Positions 1-12,613 of a DNA stretch of 64,000 nt are shown here, one piece after another. The DNA is taken from NCBI GenBank assembly GCA_030063045.1, contig JAQSEB010000031.1, positions 1 through 64,000 of the forward strand, in the 5' to 3' direction. The position numbers and the translations under genes are program-made. The stretch is from Pratylenchus scribneri. Taxonomy: Eukaryota; Nematoda; Chromadorea; Rhabditida; Pratylenchidae. The first letter of the stretch is position 1, and each line of letters starts with the position of its first letter. A model generated the notes under the pieces. That model was not told the DNA's origin. It did no database searches and saw only the letters and a list, made by a program, of their open reading frames with translations.

Positions 1-3000
1 CTAGGATTTAACTTCCCTTCACCGCTCACCGATGCTGGTCTTTTCCCTCAGGGCTAGGATTTAACTCCCTTCACCGCTCATCGATGCTGGTCTTTTCCCT
101 CAGGGCTAGGATTTAACTCCCTTCACCGCTCATCGATGCTGGTCTTTTCCCTCAGGGCTAGGATTTAACTCCCTTCACCGCTCACCGATGCTGGTCTTTT
201 CCCTCAGGGCTAGGATTTAACTCCCTTCACCGGCTCATCGATGCTGGTCTTTTCCCTCAGGGCTAGGAGTTAACTCCCTTCACCGCTCATCGATGCTGGT
301 CTTTTCCCTCAGGGCTAGGATTTAACTCCCTTCACCGCTCATCGATGCTGGTCTTTTCCCTCAGGGCTAGGATTTAACTCCCTTCACCGCTCATCGATGC
401 TGGTCTTTTCCCTCAGGGCTAGGATTTAACTCCCTTCACCGCTCATCGATGCTGGTCTTTTCCCTCAGGGCTAGGATTTAACTCCCTTCACCGCTCATCG
501 ATGCTGGTCTTTTCCCTCAGGGCTAGGATTTAACTCCCTTCACCGCTCATCGATGCTGGTCTTTTCCCTCAGGGCTAGGATTTAACTCCCTTCACCGCTC
601 ATCGATGCTGGTCTTTTCCCTCAGGGCTAGGATTTAACTCCCTTCACCGCTCACCGATGCTGGTCTTTTCCCTCAGGGCTAGGATTTAACTCCCTTCACC
701 GCTCATCGATGCTGGTCTTTTCCCTCAGGGCTAGGATTTAACTCCCTTCACCGCTCACCGATGCTGGTCTTTTCCCTCAGGGCTAGGATTTAACTCCCTT
801 CACCGCTCATCGATGCTGGTCTTTTCCCTCAGGGCTAGGATTTAACTCCCTTCACCGCTCATCGATGCTGGTCTTTTCCCTCAGGGCTAGGAGTTAACTC
901 CCTTCACCGCTCACCGATGCTGGTCTTTTCCCTCAGGGCTAGGATTTAACTCCCTTCACCGCTCATCGATGCTGGTCTTTTCCCTCAGGGCTAGGATTTA
1001 ACTCCCTTCACCGCTCATCGATGCTGGTCTTTTCCCTCAGGGCTAGGATTTAACTCCCTTCACCGCTCACCGATGCTGGTCTTTTCCCTCAGGGCTAGGA
1101 TTTAACTCCCTTCACCGCTCATCGATGCTGGTCTTTTCCCTCAGGGCTAGGATTTAACTCCCTTCACCGCTCATCGATGCTGGTCTTTTCCCTCAGGGCT
1201 AGGAGTTAACTCCCTTCACCGCTCACCGATGCTGGTCTTTTCCCTCAGGGCTAGGAGTTAACTCCCTTCACCGCTCACCGATGCTGGTCTTTTCCCTCAG
1301 GGCTAGGATTTAACTCCCTTCACCGCTCATCGATGCTGGTCTTTTCCCTCAGGGCTAGGATTTAACTCCCTTCACCGCTCATCGATGCTGGTCTTTTCCC
1401 TCAGGGCTAGGATTTAACTCCCTTCACCGCTCACCGATGCTGGTCTTTTCCCTCAGGGCTAGGATTTAACTCCCTTCACCGCTCATCGATGCTGGTCTTT
1501 TCCCTCAGGGCTAGGATTTAACTCCCTTCACCGCTCATCGATGCTGGTCTTTTCCCTCAGGGCTAGGATTTAACTCCCTTCACCGCTCATCGATGCTGGT
1601 CTTTTCCCTCAGGGCTAGGATTTAACTCCCTTCACCGCTCACCGATGCTGGTCTTTTCCCTCAGGGCTAGGATTTAACTCCCTTCACCGCTCATCGATGC
1701 TGGTCTTTTCCCTCAGGGCTAGGAGTTAACTCCCTTCACCGCTCACCGATGCTGGTCTTTTCCCTCAGGGCTAGGATTTAACTCCCTTCACCGCTCATCG
1801 ATGCTGGTCTTTTCCCTCAGGGCTAGGATTTAACTCCCTTCACCGCTCATCGATGCTGGTCTTTTCCCTCAGGGCTAGGATTTAACTCCCTTCACCGCTC
1901 ATCGATGCTGGTCTTTTCCCTCAGGGCTAGGATTTAACTCCCTTCACCGCTCATCGATGCTGGTCTTTTCCCTCAGGGCTAGGATTTAACTCCCTTCACC
2001 GCTCATCGATGCTGGTCTTTTCCCTCAGGGCTAGGATTTAACTCCCTTCACCGCTCATCGATGCTGGTCTTTTCCCTCAGGGCTAGGATTTAACTCCCTT
2101 CACCGCTCACCGATGCTGGTCTTTTCCCTCAGGGCTAGGATTTAACTCCCTTCACCGCTCATCGATGCTGGTCTTTTCCCTCAGGGCTAGGATTTAACTC
2201 CCTTCACCGCTCACCGATGCTGGTCTTTTCCCTCAGGGCTAGGATTTAACTCCCTTCACCGCTCATCGATGCTGGTCTTTTCCCTCAGGGCTAGGATTTA
2301 ACTCCCTTCACCGCTCATCGATGCTGGTCTTTTCCCTCAGGGCTAGGAGTTAACTCCCTTCACCGCTCACCGATGCTGGTCTTTTCCCTCAGGGCTAGGA
2401 TTTAACTCCCTTCACCGCTCATCGATGCTGGTCTTTTCCCTCAGGGCTAGGATTTAACTCCCTTCACCGCTCATCGATGCTGGTCTTTTCCCTCAGGGCT
2501 AGGATTTAACTCCCTTCACCGCTCACCGATGCTGGTCTTTTCCCTCAGGGCTAGGATTTAACTCCCTTCACCGCTCATCGATGCTGGTCTTTTCCCTCAG
2601 GGCTAGGATTTAACTCCCTTCACCGCTCATCGATGCTGGTCTTTTCCCTCAGGGCTAGGATTTAACTCCCTTCACCGCTCATCGATGCTGGTCTTTTCCC
2701 TCAGGGCTAGGAGTTAACTCCCTTCACCGCTCACCGATGCTGGTCTTTTCCCTCAGGGCTAGGATTTAACTCCCTTCACCGCTCATCGATGCTGGTCTTT
2801 TCCCTCAGGGCTAGGATTTAACTCCCTTCACCGCTCATCGATGCTGGTCTTTTCCCTCAGGGCTAGGATTTAACTCCCTTCACCGCTCATCGATGCTGGT
2901 CTTTTCCCTCAGGGCTAGGATTTAACTCCCTTCACCGCTCATCGATGCTGGTCTTTTCCCTCAGGGCTAGGAGATAGGAGTTAACTCCCTTCACCGCTCA

Positions 3001-3140
3001 CCCATTATGGTCTCTTTTCCCTCTCACCGATGATGGTCTCTTTTCCCTCAGGGCTAGGAATTAACTCCCTTCACCGCTCACCGATGATGGTCTTTTTTTT
3101 CTCGGGGCTGGGGATTAACTCCTTTTACCGGTGGTGTTGG
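1..3140. repeat. 52-bp tandem satellite array, about 57 copies
   Basis: A head-to-tail array of a 52-bp unit starting CTAGGATTTAACTCCC and ending TCTTTTCCCTCAGGG. Copies are almost identical. Two sites vary: GATTT versus GAGTT near the start, and TCATCG versus TCACCG in the middle; GAGTT is almost always linked to TCACCG. The first unit is 53 bp (extra T) and one near 230 has an extra G. Beyond about 2968 the units decay in length and sequence and run into the tRNA-like SINE at 3141-3335. The array touches the left window edge, so its true size is unknown. There is no coding potential and there are no unique spacers. The same unit recurs, degenerate, at 34430-34640. Confidence 0.97.
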
Positions 3141-3335
3141 TCTTTTCCCTTAAGAGAAAATTGAGGGAATTAGTTCAATTATACGGTGCCGGTTTCCACC
3201 CTTGGGAGGTCAAGTCTGGGGGGCTAGAAAAGATTCTACTCCACTGGGAATCGAACTTTCGCCCATTCTCCCATTTTCCTATAAATCAAAGTGAGCGCCA
3301 TACTAATACGCCATAGGGTAACATGGATCTCTCTT
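3141..3335 (-). mobile_element. tRNA-derived SINE, copy A (head and body), joined to the 52-bp array
   Basis: Read on the minus strand, the segment starts with a tRNA-like head. An A-box-like TGGCGTATTAGT lies at 3302-3313 and a slightly decayed B box (GTTCGATTCCC) at 3246-3256. A body follows (AGTAGAATCTTTTCT..., GACCTCCCAAGG..., AATTCCCTCAATTTT) and then the 52-bp repeat array as its tail. The segment 34610-34800 has the same order of blocks at roughly 75-80 percent identity by eye, which shows that this is a dispersed element. A polymerase III promoter inside a tRNA-like head is the hallmark of SINEs. The isotype of the source tRNA was not determined. Confidence 0.8.
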
Positions 3336-3466
3336 TTTAAAGAACAACTCTATGGTCATAAGGAGAAACAAGGGAAATGCTTATCGGTTCAATCCAAAAA
3401 GTTAGGGGTACCAAATGGAGCTAACCAATAATTTTATTAGAATATTTTTTAATAATCAAAATAAAC

Positions 3467-6400
3467 CGATTGGGATGCCGCCTTTGTCGACCATAATTCT
3501 TCCTCATAGCGTCGAAGTGTCTGCTCCATTTCTCTTTCCAATTTTCTGCTATTTCCACTCATTCGCCTTCTATTATTATTGTTTGTTTGTGAAGGTGGAG
3601 TTTGAGTAAGAATAATTAATTTATTGCACAGTGCATCATCCAAATCCTCAACTTCTTTATCCAATCTGAATTAATTAAAAATGGTAAGCCAAACAATTTA
3701 AATAATTCCTTACATATTGTTATCCGAAGAGAGAGGAGGTTGTTGTGTTTGTATTGTATTTGTTGTTGGATTATTTGATGATTCCATTTCCGAATCAAAT
3801 TGAAAATCCAATTGATCATTTGTTGCTCTGTTCGATTTCCCATTTCCTCCGCGATAATTCCGTTTGTTACGTTTCGTTTTCACCTCCATCCAATTATTAT
3901 CATCTTCTTGTCCATTTTGTTGTTCAACATTTTGTTTTGACGAATCATTGGATGATGATCCTTTCCTCACTTTTTCATCAATTTCTTTCGGTCCACCATC
4001 ATCACAATGTTCAGTTGTTTCACTTAAAATAATGATTATTTTAAGTCCGAATATTCAAAACATACATTTTTTCCTCTGAATTCGATTTTTGCTGTGTTTC
4101 CTTTTCTTCCTCCCTCTTCTCCATATTAATTTTCTTTCCATCTTCATTTCCTTTTGAACTTTTGTCATCCTCCATTCCATTTTGCTGCTCACTTTCGGCA
4201 CTTTGAGGGCGCTCTTTTGTGCCACCTTCTTCACCGATTATTGGCGAATTTTCTGTTCCCGACTCAAAAAGAGGCCATTGAAGAGGATTCATTCGAGGAC
4301 GAACCTGGAAATATTTCTTTAAATTGAATGATAAATTCAATAATTCACCTTTTGTTGATCTTCACTCAATTCAATCTTTTCACTGTCCCGTAAACTTTCA
4401 ATGATGAATGCCTGGTCGAGCGTCAAACTTCGGACTCGGGGGAAACTGGCAATCAAATTCAAAGGCAAAAATCCATTCACGTCCATTTTTCGTCGCAGGA
4501 AGAAATCTTTTTGCAGATTATCCGCCGAGAAATAATATTCACTGAAAAGTGGTTGAGTAAAAAATGCTTTAGATTATCTAAAAAATTACATTTGACCGCG
4601 AACAAGTTCCTTGAGTTTTGGCTCATCCAAAAAAGGCACAAAATTATTTGAAGGGGCGGCCGCCGCTGTGAACAGTGCTGCATTTTGATTAGCCGGGAAT
4701 TGATGGGTGGCGGAGGCAAGCAAATTTGCAGGGAATGGTGTCGTTGTGGTTGTTGGTATTTGATGATGATCAGCCGAAACAACAATTGCGGCCGTTTGAA
4801 TTGGAGCGGCAATTGGAAAATGGATTAGTCCATTCGGCGAAAGCAATGAAGTGGGCGTTGTGGAAGGCACTGGCTGAGGAGGAGGCGGCGGCGGTTGTTG
4901 AATTGTTGCGGATGTCACAATGGATGGAGGCGTTTGAGGCAATGCTTGAACGATGGCCGTATGGGCGGGTGGAATGCTCAAATGTGCATTTGGATCGGCG
5001 GAGTGTGAGTTCATTTCCTGTTGTTGGGTTTGAGGCGGTGGCAATTGTGCGGCGGCAGTGACTACTGATTGATGAATGGATGCAGCCGTTGGAGGTTGGG
5101 TAGCAACCATGAAGCCGGGTCGAAAACTGCAAAATTAGAAAATAAGTTAAAATTTAAAAAAGGGTGAATTACGTAGCCAATGCCACTCTATTTTGTAAAT
5201 GTTGCAAATAATTTGGCGCCAATGCCCCAGTTGTAAAGGCTGCCGCCGAAACATTGGTTGGATCGGCCACCGCTGCTGCTGCCATCATTCCAAGCGAGGG
5301 ATCAAATGGTGGAACTGTGGTCAATGCATAATATTGCGAATATTGATTCTCCATCAAATCCATATAGTCAAAACGTTCTTCACCGCCGGCTTCTTGGACC
5401 TATAAAAAATAATGAATTAATTATGAATTAATCCCATTTCATTTAAACTGACTTCATCCCAATCTGGCAGCGGTCCTCTTGCACGTCTTTGTTCCATCGT
5501 CAATGGCGGCGGCGCATTCGGATGATGTCGAGGCCGATGACGATCCCGATCATTGTTATTATTATACCGTTGTTGATGGTTGTTGTAATATTGGTTATTG
5601 CCACCATTATTTCGAATTCCACGTTGTTCATCCTCTTTTGATGAATTATTGTTGTAGCCAATCGAATTGCCGCCACCATGTCCATTCCCACCATTTTTCC
5701 TCCAATAGTCCGGCGCACCCGATCGGCGTTGATCATTTCCTCCACCACCAGCAGGTTTGTTGTATGGCTGCCTCTGACCACCACCAATCCCTCCTCCTCT
5801 CGCTCCATTTTGCTGATGATGAGGTCGCATTCCACCTGAAGTGGATGCCCATTGTTGGGTATTGTTGCCAAAATGATGGGATGAATCTTGTTGATGATCC
5901 ACTGCCGATGTCATCATTCTCTTATTATTGTTATTCCGATTGTATCCGCCACCACCTCCATTTCCTCCACCGGCGTTGTTATTTCGATTCGCCGTGGCAT
6001 TGTTGATGAATTGTTGTTGAGTAGGTCGAGGAACAATGATTGGGCGTTGAGCAATTTGTGTGTTCAATGCGGCCATTTTATTCGTTGAATTCGATTGTTG
6101 ATGATTGTTTTGGTTTGGTGAATGTCGTCGAGAAGATGACAATTTGTTATGTTGCTGATTGTTTTGTTGTTGTTTTGGCGTATTCTTCTTCTTCCAACCT
6201 TGCGATCCGGAATGCTGATAATAATAACCGTTTGAAATGTCGTCAAAATACCTGCAAATTAATGAAATAAATTATTTTCATTTTGGGCAATAATAAGTTT
6301 TGACCAAAAATTACCAAAAGAGGTGAAAGTATAAATAATCTAATCATCCCAAAAAGAATATCGAACATAAAAATTTGAGTGGGGGATAATAAAGGAAGGA

Positions 6401-8112
6401 AGGAAGGAAAGTAGCATCAAATGTGGATGGAAAAGGGGGAGGAGAGGGAAATATCATCCCAAAAGAAAATTCTTGGGGACTATAAATCGAGCAAAGGAAT
6501 GGGAAATGGCGTGAAGAAAGGGAAAGAGAGAAAAATAAAGTGTCAGTGAGAAAGAAAAAAAATTGGGGACCAACCAAAAATGTGGAAGGATATAATGTGG
6601 ATGGATGTGAAGAGAGGGGAAGGGCACGGCAGGAGCCAGAGAGGAGGAGGAGCATCCACTAGCCCCATAGCCCTTCTCCCGGGTCCTTTCTCATATTATA
6701 GATAGCTTTTTCATTGCGAAACTGAAAAAATAGGGGAAAAGGCAAAATCGACGGCGCTCGAGGCGAGTTTTTTTGGGGTGGGGGGGGGGAATTGACGGTG
6801 AAAATGTAAAGGGGAAGCTGGAACAAATAGGGAAGGGATGGCCTTTTTCAAACCCAGCACCATTTTCCTGCTAGGGGCAGTTCCCCCAAGAGTAGAAATG
6901 GATGGAAAGAGCCACGCCAATAAAACACGAGAGTAGGCAGGCCGCTCGCCTCTCTTCATTCATTCACGTTGAGGACCATAATGTATTTTCCCGTCTTTCC
7001 CCCATTTTCTCTTTGATTTTTTACTATGGCGCCTTTTCTAGGCAGACAGAGGCGGCAGAGCGCACATTTTTTGAAAGAGGAAAAACCAAAAAATTTGAAA
7101 GGGAAATGTATTTAAATAAATTAAGGTTTAAGGATATTACATTTAAATAAGGAATAGAATTATTTTTTTGGTTGAAAATGGTAGAATTTAAATTTCCCCA
7201 TTTTTTTTTCATTCTTACCAATAAGCCGGATCTTGTTGCTGATTATTTTGCTGCTGATCAGTTTCTTCCAGCGTTTGTGATTCTTTTTTATCCTTTTTGG
7301 TCTCATTGGACTTTTCTTCTTTTGATATATCTTCTTTTCGTTGAGAACTGGCTTCACCATTTTGAATTTTTGCTGACCTTTGTTGTTTATGATGCATTGA
7401 TTCGGATCGAAAATGTTGATTCGGTGGATGAGGACGGTCAGATTCTTTGTTGTGCCCATTCGATTCTCTGTTTTTGTCTACAAAATTATTTCTTCTTTGT
7501 GCTGATCCTCTGTTAAATTCTTTTATCCGTCGATTTGTTGTTGGTCCTCCTCCTCCTGGTTTCACTTTCCTTGACATGAATACTTCGCGGGCGGTGTTGT
7601 AATCAATCTCAATGTCCACCTTTTTCCAATTGTTTTTTGATAGTTTTCTGCTGCCTGCATTTGGACTGATCATGCATTGCATGCTGGTAGAATTCTCATC
7701 AGGCTGTAAAATTAATTTTTAATTCATAAAAAACTTCAACGTATATTTCTATATTCACAGTTCAAAATCCCAGGAAATAGGCGGATAAGGGATTAATTTA
7801 TTGGTTTTCGGAATAGGTTTCATTTTCGACTATAAATTTTGAATTTTAACAACTATTTTCTTGTCGATTTAATTTTGAATTTATTCATTTTAATTTTAAT
7901 GTATTAACCTCCAACGAAGGCCAATCTTCTTGTGAATCCATTTTTTGTTCCGTCAATGGCAATTTGTTTTCAGAATTGCCAATATTCGATTTTGTTTCCG
8001 TTGTTGGTGACATATTCGAGCCAATGTTGTTTTCAATAGCAGAAGTGTCACCAGAAACAATTTTGGCAAAAGTGATGCTCGAGTTTATTGCTGCGGGATG
8101 CTTTTCACTCAT
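3467..8112 (-). CDS. larp-1: La-related protein 1 (LARP1), 3' end not found
   Basis: RNA-binding protein of the LARP1 family, which controls translation and stability of TOP and other mRNAs in the cytoplasm. Ten exons join in phase: 7909-8112, 7759-7829, 7219-7683, 5453-6251, 5173-5399, 4590-5126, 4349-4541, 4066-4304, 3714-4022, 3467-3665 (about 1081 codons). The start is [11 protein letters not shown] at 8112. The N-terminus carries the DWPSLE motif, followed by a Gly/Asn/Gln-rich region. The La motif spans the exons near 4350-4650 ([45 protein letters not shown]). [10 protein letters not shown] and KLIILTQTP then match conserved LARP1 linker motifs. The C-terminal DM15 domain is absent: the last exon ends at a possible donor (3461-3466) just before the SINE and array, or stops at 3449. 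DM15 exons may lie left of the window. The intron 6252-7218 is unusually long. Confidence 0.9.
6252..7218 (-). other. Long larp-1 intron, purine-rich
   Basis: A 967-bp intron in a gene whose other introns are 40-85 bp, except for a 0.2-kb pair near the 5' end. The plus strand is strongly purine-rich from 6380 to 6900, with short AAGG repeats at 6395-6412 and a run of ten G at 6780-6789. Open frames here are compositional and have no family resemblance. No inverted repeat or target duplication was seen, so an inserted element cannot be claimed. An internal promoter or splicing enhancer is possible but not demonstrated. Confidence 0.5.
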
Positions 8113-11100
8113 CAAGTAGATCTTTGATAATTTTGATTGTAATAAAACAAAATGAAGCCGCACAAATGATTAAGTTATAAAAACCTTAAAATCATGATTT
8201 ATTTTATTCACAATTATTGGGTTAAACTGAAAATAAAACCATTTTGGTTGCTGTAATAAATAAAAACAGTTGATGATTGGATTGATGAATTAATTATTAC
8301 TTTATTTGCTTTTGTTTATTACTGTGATGATAATGATATTTATAATTAGGAAGATTTGAGCATTTTAGCATTCAATCGACAATGCGATGATGAAGAGGAA
8401 GAAGAAACGATTAAACCCGAAAGTAAAGATGATGGGGCGAGTGGTTTATAAATGGGGAGAACGGACAATAGAATAATGGAAAGAAATCTGCGGCAAGCGC
8501 CGGCGGCATAACGCGAACGAAACGAAAACTGAAAAAATAATATTGGCGAGGAGTGAAGAGAAAATAAAATCATACATGATTTATAGTTTCTTGTATGATT
8601 TTTCAGTAAAATTTTTAAATAAAAATTAAAATTTAACTAATTTTAAAATCTATTTTTTTAATTTTTGAAATTTATATTTATGATTTGGAAAGCATTGATT
8701 TTTTATTTTTTTCTTTTATTTTACTACCTGCTCTTTGATTTTAAATAATTTATAATTTATTTAGAGATAATCATTCTTCATAAAATGGAATTTAAGCAAC
8801 AACAACAATCGGTCAATTGGCTTTGGCAGGAACCAGGAATTGATCAATTGAATGGATATGGAATGGCCATGGACATGATTTTCTCAATGTTAAAAACGAT
8901 CTTCAAATGAATATTCTTTCTTATTCCTTCTTCAAATTCAAAATGACGACTGACTGAACAACGGCGAAACAGGTTGGTATTTTTAAATTTTTATTTAAAA
9001 TCCAAAATTACACAAATAAATATTATTTATCATAATCTACATCCATCCTCATCCATGACCCATAATTCCAATCACAAACAAATATTTCATTTTCAAAAAA
9101 AAAATAATTGGGGTATCAAAAAAAAAGCGATAAGTTTCCATGGCTTCCATTTCCTTCAATTTTTCTCACCAAAACTTTTTATTATTAGGAGGTACGAGGT
9201 AATGATTATGTTGGAGCTTGGAGAAATTAATAAGACCTGACTCTTCTTCCTTTCATTCAAAAAACCAATCGCGATTCGCCCATCCTACAATAATATTTTT
9301 TAATTATTTTAAAAATATTATTCCTTTCACTTCTTTTGCCCATTTTTATGGCAAATTTTATTCCCTACCGAATTTGCATTTTGCTTAAATTCGTCACCCT
9401 TTTTCTTTGGTGCAGCTTTGATTTCCTCCCATTCTTGGTGGCCAATTCCAATTTTCGGAGGGTCCAATTGCCAAGGCAATCAATGGCAAATTTGGTTGTC
9501 CCTGGAGGCCTGGACCACCGCCCAATTTCCAATGGCCTTTAAACTTGGTTTTGCATTTTTATGCGACCATAGGCATAGGCTCGACCTCCCCACTCGGTGC
9601 TCGCTCCTTCCACATTTTCCTTCCAATATTCCCTCCATTCTATTTCAAGCAAATTATTTTATTTTCGTTCAAATCTTCCATTTTATTCGGTATTCTCAAA
9701 AGTCAAAATCTATCATCATAACCAAATTCAAATAAAATTGTTTATTTTTTACTCATTTAGAATGTAAAAATGGACATATTTGAAGGGTAGAACATTCCTC
9801 CCTCCATGATGGATGCCATTGCCAGCTAATTTACTTTTCCTTTCATTTTTAATTGACTTTCCCCCTTCACATTTTTTTTCTTTTACTAAATAAATTCAAC
9901 GACGAAGCAATAAGAAAAACAAAAATAATTCCAATATTTTTTTGCAAATTTTCAACCGGGACCACCCCAACCAATGCCATAAATTGAAAGCATAAAAATA
10001 ATAAAAAGGCGAATGACTGAATATAGTATGGCATTTGGTTCATTCAACCATAGCGACAAAGAGGGAAAAAATCCCGGAAAATGCGCATCATAACCAACAA
10101 ATAAAAATCAGACACAAATGCCACTAAAATCCAAATAAATAAACAAATATTTGACTTAAAAATTCCGCAAAAAAGACCTTCACCGCCACCTAAATTCATT
10201 CTTCCCTAACCAAACCGCATCCACCATCCATCCAACAGCAGCAAAAGAAGAAACCAAAAGCCACCACTCCTCCCCTCCCCTCCCCTGCAGCATTCATTTC
10301 TTCTCTCCTCAATTCCACTTGTCTCCGCCTCCCTCGCCTTCCTTCCAATTGCCTTTAGGCACCCAATCCCCCCCCCCCCCCCTCCCCCTCCCTCATTGCC
10401 AACCACAGCTGCAGGCAGCACTTTTTGCTCGCTCATTTTCCACTTGCCTTGAGGGGGGGGGAATATTGTGCCACACTCATCCATTCAAATATTGTGCACT
10501 TTTTCTATACTCTCCTCATTGGTCATTTCTCCAACTTTGTTTAGGGAAAAAAAGGTTGGCTGGTTTTGTTGGGTCTCAAAGGAGGAGAGTGCCAATATCC
10601 GCCAAAAACCATCCTCTTGGCCACCGCCTCCGTCAAAAAATATATTCCCCCAAAATTTCCATTGGCATTTTTACCTCTTTTCTTCAAATGAGTGCCTCCA
10701 TTGAGGTTTGGCGGAGTCTTCTGCTGTTGGCGCCTTCTATTATTTTCCCAAAATTATTATTATTATTCAATAACCAAAACCAATCATTATTATTTGGTAT
10801 CAATCATTTTCCTTTAATTCTCCCTCATCTTCTCTTCCAATTTATCCAATTTGCATTTTTTTTGCTTTTCTTTCCCCCATTTTTAAACAAATTTTATGTG
10901 AACCAAAAAATGAGAGGCCAAAAGAAATTTTTGCCATTTAAATGAACCCGAAGAAAGGGAAAAGAAGGGTAATCGCCACAGACAGAGGATAGGAAAAGGA
11001 TGACGTGCATAAAATAAGGGGAAAATCTACCACTTTTTAGGATTAAATTATAAAAAAATGCAATTATTCTTCCATTCATAAAAATTTTTAAATTTCAGAT

Positions 11101-11162
11101 TGCCCATCCAAAAAATTTTGATTGCAAAACAACATAAAAAAGAGGCGACGTTGCATCCTCCG
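8113..11162. other. 3-kb intergenic region between divergent larp-1 and the Ly6-like gene
   Basis: No convincing gene was found. A 41-codon open frame at 8785-8910 (+) and a donor-like CAG/GTTGGT at about 8970 could belong to a distant 5' exon of the gene at 11163. The sequence AATTTCAG ending at 11098 is an acceptor-like site just upstream of that gene and may be the spliced-leader acceptor or the end of a 5'-UTR intron. A run of 15 C lies at 10368-10382. The region is otherwise AT-rich with pyrimidine-rich patches (10200-10480). Promoters of both genes should lie here. Confidence 0.45.
10368..10382. repeat. Poly(C) run, 15 nt
   Basis: An uninterrupted C15 on the plus strand inside a CT-rich stretch (10260-10400) of the intergenic region. 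Long C/G homopolymers are conspicuous in such an AT-rich window. Unlike the tracts at 39938, 46497 and 54425, this one is not just downstream of a stop codon. Confidence 0.9.
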
Positions 11163-12197
11163 ATGACGCAATTGTTTTGGCCAATTCCCACCGACCAAAT
11201 GTTCTCTTTTTCTTCATCAATTCGTCCATCTTCTTCCTCATCAACATTATTAGCATCACCTGCTGCTGTTCGGTGGAAGGAGAATACCGAAAAGAAGATT
11301 ATCATTGGTGGCCAATCAAATGGAAAGAAGGACGAATGGAGGAGGAGGGGAAAAAGGCAAAATGAAACAATGGTTAAAATGAATGAAGAAAGAAAAGAAG
11401 GAATAAGAAGAAGAAAAAGAATAGTTGTAAAAGAAATTGAAAAATGGGAAAAACAACAAAATTGGAGGAGAAAGAAAGCTGGGCACCAATCCCATTTTGG
11501 CATATTATTCAGTGCATTTGTATTTTTATTGATCATTCCATGCCAATTGGATGCAATTCGATGCTATTGTACAGGTAAAAAGCATTAAATAATTTGTTGA
11601 CTTATTCCTTTTTTTTCAGATGAACATTGTGTCCCATATGGAGTTTGTGAGGCAAATGTTTGCCTGGTTGGACTGCTCCGGAGTAGCAATGCAGGTTTAA
11701 AAAAATTAACATAAATATTTAATCCATTTTTTCAGTAATCCGAACATGCGGAAATCAACCTTTGGGTTGCCAACGTAATGTTGACCGTTGGAGTCATTTA
11801 TGCTCATGTGATGATAATTTCTGCAATACTTTCCTTTTTCTCAAGTTTTATTTAACATTTTTAGATTATTTAATATTTTCTCCTTTTGCCCAGGGCCAGC
11901 ACCAGCATTGATGGGCCAAAAGGTCGATTGGGGAATGGCAACCGAGACAGCGGAGATCATCGAATTTTTGAGAGGTTCGACCCACCGCCGGGTGAATTTG
12001 CAACATTCGATCATAATTCAGGTGAATTTTTAACAAAAAATATTGAAAATGATCCCAAAAAATTAGCAGATGATGATGGACCGGCCCCAATAAAGAATTC
12101 CAATTTGCTGACACTTTTATTGGTCATCGTCCCATTGTCGGTTGGGGCCGCCGCTGTCGTTGTTGTGGCAATCAATTATTATTGCCATCTTTGCTGA
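11163..12197 (+). CDS. Ly6/activin-receptor-ectodomain-like single-pass membrane protein
   Basis: Exons 11163-11574, 11620-11694, 11736-11844 and 11894-12197 join in phase. A hydrophobic signal or anchor segment (FGILFSAFVFLLIIP) ends near ...LDAIRCYC. It is followed by a compact Cys-rich domain (CYCTDEHC, GVCEANVC, RTCGNQPLGC, CSCDDNFCN) whose closing C-D-x-x-C-N pattern is typical of Ly6/uPAR/activin-receptor three-finger folds. A Gly/Asp/Asn-rich linker precedes a C-terminal transmembrane segment (LLTLLLVIVPLSVG...). There is no kinase domain. The start is uncertain: ATG at 11163 leaves a long Ser- and Lys/Arg-rich leader, while ATG at 11370 (MVKMNEERKEG) gives a shorter one. A 48-nt in-frame stretch at 12021-12068 could be an optional intron. 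Ligand and function are unknown. Confidence 0.65.
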
Positions 12198-12613
12198 TTT
12201 CCAATGATATGCCGCCCACATTGATTGATCTCAACAACAAAACAATTAGATGAATAATATTTAGGAATCCAACTATTTTATGTGCCTTTTATTTTCAACC
12301 TCATTCCCCATTCAAGTTATAGGAAGGAATTTTCTAGTCAAAAGAATACAAAATTTACGATTTTTTTTGTATTTATTGTTACTTTTGAATTACTTGATAA
12401 AAATATTTAAAATTTTCCATAATAAATTTCTGAGCAAATGGACTTTAATGAAGTCACCCCACCCACGATCCGTATCCGTCTATTATTCATCCCCGACCTG
12501 AGAGAATTAATCTCCATTTAAATGACTACAAAACAATTTATTTTTTTATTCATCAATTCGTAAAATTAAAATAATAAAATCAAATATTTGTCTTCATAAT
12601 CTCCTTCTCTCAA
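12198..12613. other. Short 3'-3' intergenic region
   Basis: AT-rich DNA between the stop of the Ly6-like gene (+) and the stop of the hydrolase fragment (-). AATAAA-like signals are present on both strands. Nothing else was recognised. Confidence 0.5.

Noticed and set aside
1..2968. Regular repeats resembling a CRISPR array
   Set aside because: The units are contiguous 52-bp copies without unique spacers, and the genome is a eukaryotic nuclear one.
5479..6006. 175-codon plus-strand ORF rich in His/Tyr/Cys
   Set aside because: It is the complement of the Gly/Asn/Gln-rich exon of larp-1; low-complexity coding DNA opens the opposite frame.
8785..8910. Small plus-strand gene of 41 codons
   Set aside because: There is no homology and no splice or 3' signals; it may be part of a 5' UTR. 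Kept only as a note in the intergenic entry.
10319..10945. 208-codon plus-strand ORF
   Set aside because: It rests on CT-rich intergenic sequence with a poly(C) run, lacks a good start and resembles no family.
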